Of a stretch of DNA of 33,463 bases, positions 31,158 to 33,463 are shown in pieces (positions within the stretch are counted from its first letter, which is position 1; the number at the start of each line of letters is the position of its first letter). The stretch covers positions 1 to 33,463 of the forward strand of contig JACPTJ010000058.1 in the NCBI GenBank assembly GCA_016192835.1, read 5' to 3'. The notes under the pieces were generated by a model, which was not told where the DNA came from, made no database searches, and saw nothing but the letters and a program-made list of their open reading frames with translations. This DNA is from Betaproteobacteria bacterium (GTDB taxonomy: Bacteria > Pseudomonadota > Gammaproteobacteria > Burkholderiales > SG8-41). The position numbers were made by a program, and so were the translations under genes.

Positions 31158-32998
31158 GTCGCCGGTACTTTCTCTGTCGATGCTCTGGGAGCGCACCAGC
31201 CGGTCCAGATTTGCCGGAAGCGTGCCTCGAGATGGCGGGTAAAACGTTCCGCGTCGGTGAGCGGGGAATTCAGCATGCGGTCACGCAGACCGCCGCGCAA
31301 TGCCCTCAAACTTCCAGGATCGCCGGCGAGTCGTGTCGCGATATTCACGTAGTCGTCCACTGAATTCGCAATCATACCCTTCAACCCGAGGTTCGTGAGC
31401 ATGCTCACGCCAACTCGCGACACATGGCTTTGCCCGGCGAGCGTCACCACGGGCAGGCCCATCCACAGGGAATGGCAGGTGGTGGTCGTGCCGCTGAAAG
31501 GGAACGGGTCGAGCGCAATATCGGCCTGGTGGTGCAACGCCAGAAATTCGCGTAACGGCAATCTGCCGTGCAACTCGAGGCGCGCGGAATCAACGCCGTA
31601 CGCGGCAAACATCCCGCACACCCGCTCACGTGTCTGCCCGGCAGGCAACGTGGCCAGCAGCAGCCTCGCGCCGGGTACCGCCAACAGGATTCTGGACCAG
31701 GCTTGCACAACCTGCGGCGTGAGCTTGGACAACGCGTTGAACGAGCCGAAAGTCAGCCGGCCGGATTGCGCCGCCGGCAGATCGTTGACGGCGGGGCTGT
31801 CGGGGGGCGGACGGAATACCATGTAGATGTCGGGCATTCGGATCAGCTGCTCGGTGTGCAGGTGTTCGGTCATCCCCGGCGGGTCCGCGAACGCATCAGT
31901 GATGCGGTAGTCCATCGCCGACATGCCGGTCGTGTTCGCGTAACCGTTCCAGGTTATCTGGATGGGCGCCGGTTTGCGCGCGAACACCAGCAGCCGGTTT
32001 CTTTCCGTGTGCCCGGTCAAGTCCACCAGGATGTCTATCCTGTCCCCGAGTATCTGTTCTGCCAGTTCTTCGTCGGTCAAATGCGCGCACTCGCGCCATT
32101 CGCCGCTGCATTGCCTCAATCGTGCGGTGTATTCGTCCGCCTGAAGCACATCGGAGTAACAAAAAATCTGAAACTGCCGCGCATCGTGGCATGCCAGCAC
32201 CGGCTCGAAAAAATAAGCGGCGGCGTGATTCCTGAAGTTCGGTGATACATAGCCGACGCGCAGCCGGCGGCCGGGCACGGCCTCGTTGGCGTGATGCGGA
32301 ATGAACCGCCGCAGGGGCTCGGCGTGGCTGCGCGCCCAGGCGAGATGCTCCTCAAAGACGCGTTGCGGTTCATAGCCCGAATCGAAATTGAGCGCGTAAA
32401 CGTAATTGCTGTGCGCCGTGACGAACGACGGCCGCAGCATGAACGCGCGGCGGTAGCATTCGATGGCCTCCGCGAGCCTGCCCTCAAGATGCAGCAGGTT
32501 CCCCAGATTGTAGACGGCCTCAGCGGAATCCGGCCGCAACCCGAGTGACCTGCGATACGAGAGTTCCGCTTCATCCAGCCTGCCAGCGGCTGTCAGCACG
32601 TTCCCCAGGCTGCTCAGGGCTTCGGCAAAATCGGGCCTCAGGTCGAGAGCTTTTTCGAAGCACCGGGCAGCGCGCTCGTATTGCCCGATGGCATTCAGCG
32701 CTCCACCCAGGTTGTAGCACGCCTCGGCCGATTCCGGCTGCAGCGCAGTCACGCGTTCGAGCAGCGCCACCGCCTCGTGATGCCTGCGTTGCAGCATCAA
32801 ATTGCTCGCGAGCAGATGCATCACATCGGCATGCGGTGGAACCGCTCCCAGCAGCTCCCGGTAGATGGTTTCAGCCTCGGCCAGGCGCCCGCTTTGTTGA
32901 TGCCCGAGCGCGGCGCGCAGCCGCTCATCCAGCGGCATTGCCTCGCGCGCAGCTTCGCGACTGGGCCTGAACAGTTGTCCGAGCAGGTTTTTCAGCAC
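31154..32998 (-). CDS. TPR-containing O-GlcNAc transferase-like (GT41/SPINDLY family) protein glycosyltransferase
   Basis: A 614-residue protein with TPR repeats (about 25-205) and a GT41 catalytic region (about 245-600). Visible OGT-type motifs are LRVGYVSPNFRNHAA (246-260), ITWNGYANTTGMSAMDYRI, FGSFNALSKLTPQVVQAW with K425 at the position of the UDP-binding lysine, and DPFPFSGTTTTCHSLWMGLP (497-516). GT41 enzymes add a single sugar to Ser/Thr of proteins (OGT, SPINDLY) or to Asn (HMW1C), so this is the best evidence that the island acts on protein. GTG start at 32998, overlapping the upstream gene by 7 nt. The N-terminus (LLGQLFRPSREAARE) shares the basic amphipathic look of other island proteins. 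Confidence 0.9.
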   Translation of the reverse strand: MLKNLLGQLFRPSREAAREAMPLDERLRAALGHQQSGRLAEAETIYRELLGAVPPHADVMHLLASNLMLQRRHHEAVALLERVTALQPESAEACYNLGGALNAIGQYERAARCFEKALDLRPDFAEALSSLGNVLTAAGRLDEAELSYRRSLGLRPDSAEAVYNLGNLLHLEGRLAEAIECYRRAFMLRPSFVTAHSNYVYALNFDSGYEPQRVFEEHLAWARSHAEPLRRFIPHHANEAVPGRRLRVGYVSPNFRNHAAAYFFEPVLACHDARQFQIFCYSDVLQADEYTARLRQCSGEWRECAHLTDEELAEQILGDRIDILVDLTGHTERNRLLVFARKPAPIQITWNGYANTTGMSAMDYRITDAFADPPGMTEHLHTEQLIRMPDIYMVFRPPPDSPAVNDLPAAQSGRLTFGSFNALSKLTPQVVQAWSRILLAVPGARLLLATLPAGQTRERVCGMFAAYGVDSARLELHGRLPLREFLALHHQADIALDPFPFSGTTTTCHSLWMGLPVVTLAGQSHVSRVGVSMLTNLGLKGMIANSVDDYVNIATRLAGDPGSLRALRGGLRDRMLNSPLTDAERFTRHLEARFRQIWTGWCAPRASTEKVPAT

Positions 32999-33463
32999 CC
33001 GCGGGGCCCCTGCGCGAGCGCCGCCTCCCAGGCGATGGTGACCGCCTCGGGCGGATAAGTTGCTGCGACAAACGCCTCGCCTGCGAGCACCCTGCGCTGC
33101 GCCTCATCGGGATGCTCCAGCGCCCACCTCAGCCCTTCGACGATGCTGTCCCCGAGCCAGCAGTAGGGCGCCAGCGAGCGGTACGCCGGTAACGGATTGG
33201 CGACGGTGAAACGGCCCGCGCGCAGACTTTCCACGAGCCGGTTAGGGCTCTTGACCGCCTGGCTCGCGTCATCGGACCAAGTCGGAATCAGGACCGCCGT
33301 TGCCCGCGCCAGCCCTTCCCACGTCGCATCCAGCGACCACGGCGTGAATCGCAGCCGGCACGTGCGGCCATGCTTCGCATTGAATTCGTCGCAGAACTCC
33401 GCCACGCCGCAAACCTGCGCGGTGATGATTTCGAGCTCGATCGTCCATCCGCGTAGCTCGAGC
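32992..33463 (-). CDS. Glycosyltransferase-like protein, C-terminal part (cut by right edge)
   Basis: 157 residues are visible without an upstream stop, so the gene continues beyond the window. The segment TPWSLDATWEGLARATAVLIPTW and the acidic KSPNRLVESLRAGRFTVA stretch, followed by LGDSIVEGLRWALEHPDEA, resemble the C-terminal donor-binding half of GT-B glycosyltransferases (GT1/GT4-like). The substrate cannot be told. Its stop overlaps the start of the OGT-like gene by 7 nt, placing it in the same operon. Confidence 0.6.
   Translation of the reverse strand, partial: LELRGWTIELEIITAQVCGVAEFCDEFNAKHGRTCRLRFTPWSLDATWEGLARATAVLIPTWSDDASQAVKSPNRLVESLRAGRFTVANPLPAYRSLAPYCWLGDSIVEGLRWALEHPDEAQRRVLAGEAFVAATYPPEAVTIAWEAALAQGPRGC

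Overview
The window is GC-rich, densely packed bacterial DNA and most resembles a chemolithotrophic, sulfur-oxidizing betaproteobacterium (Nitrosomonadales-like). This is inferred from the gene content and the tusA / bepA / moaC neighbourhood; no 16S rRNA or other taxonomic marker is present. No tRNA, rRNA, CRISPR array, transposase or integrase was seen.

Region 1 (1-11175, all minus strand, transcribed right to left) is one long, tightly packed sHdr-lipoate cluster: tusA, shdrC1, shdrB1, shdrA, shdrH, shdrC2, shdrB2, lbpA copy 1, dsrE-like, lbpA copy 2, then a lipoate-assembly set: radical SAM lipS1, lipoate ligase slpl, flavoprotein lipT, and radical SAM lipS2 (cut by the left edge). Many junctions are 1-4 nt stop/start overlaps. 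TusA and DsrE would deliver sulfane sulfur, sHdr would oxidize it in the cytoplasm, LbpA is the lipoylated partner, and LipS1/LipS2/sLpl/LipT would build lipoate on LbpA. A plausible sigma70 promoter with an AT-rich palindrome at the predicted start site lies upstream of tusA.

Region 2 (11410-15116) holds bepA (periplasmic M48 protease, minus), a TPR-glycosyltransferase (plus) and moaC (plus).

Region 3 (15362-19430, plus) is soxY-soxZ-soxA-soxX-soxB, with no soxCD in view. This is the truncated Sox system that leaves sulfane sulfur for a cytoplasmic pathway, here sHdr. A strong intrinsic terminator, with a possible competing antiterminator hairpin, sits between soxX and soxB.

Region 4 (19458-33463, all minus) is a protein-modification island. 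Two tandem type IV pilin genes, with a sigma54 promoter in front of the first, are embedded among a GT41 (OGT/SPINDLY-like) TPR protein, three TPR + GT9-like proteins (one of them a double-length fusion of two complete units), a DxD glycosyltransferase, a DUF5672-like TPR protein, two SAM methyltransferases and a truncated glycosyltransferase at the right edge. Counting the copy at 12913, the window has five GT9-like domains sharing the same C-terminal signature. I read the island as a candidate pilin or surface-protein O-glycosylation system. This is the most novel part of the window; its target and sugars are inference.
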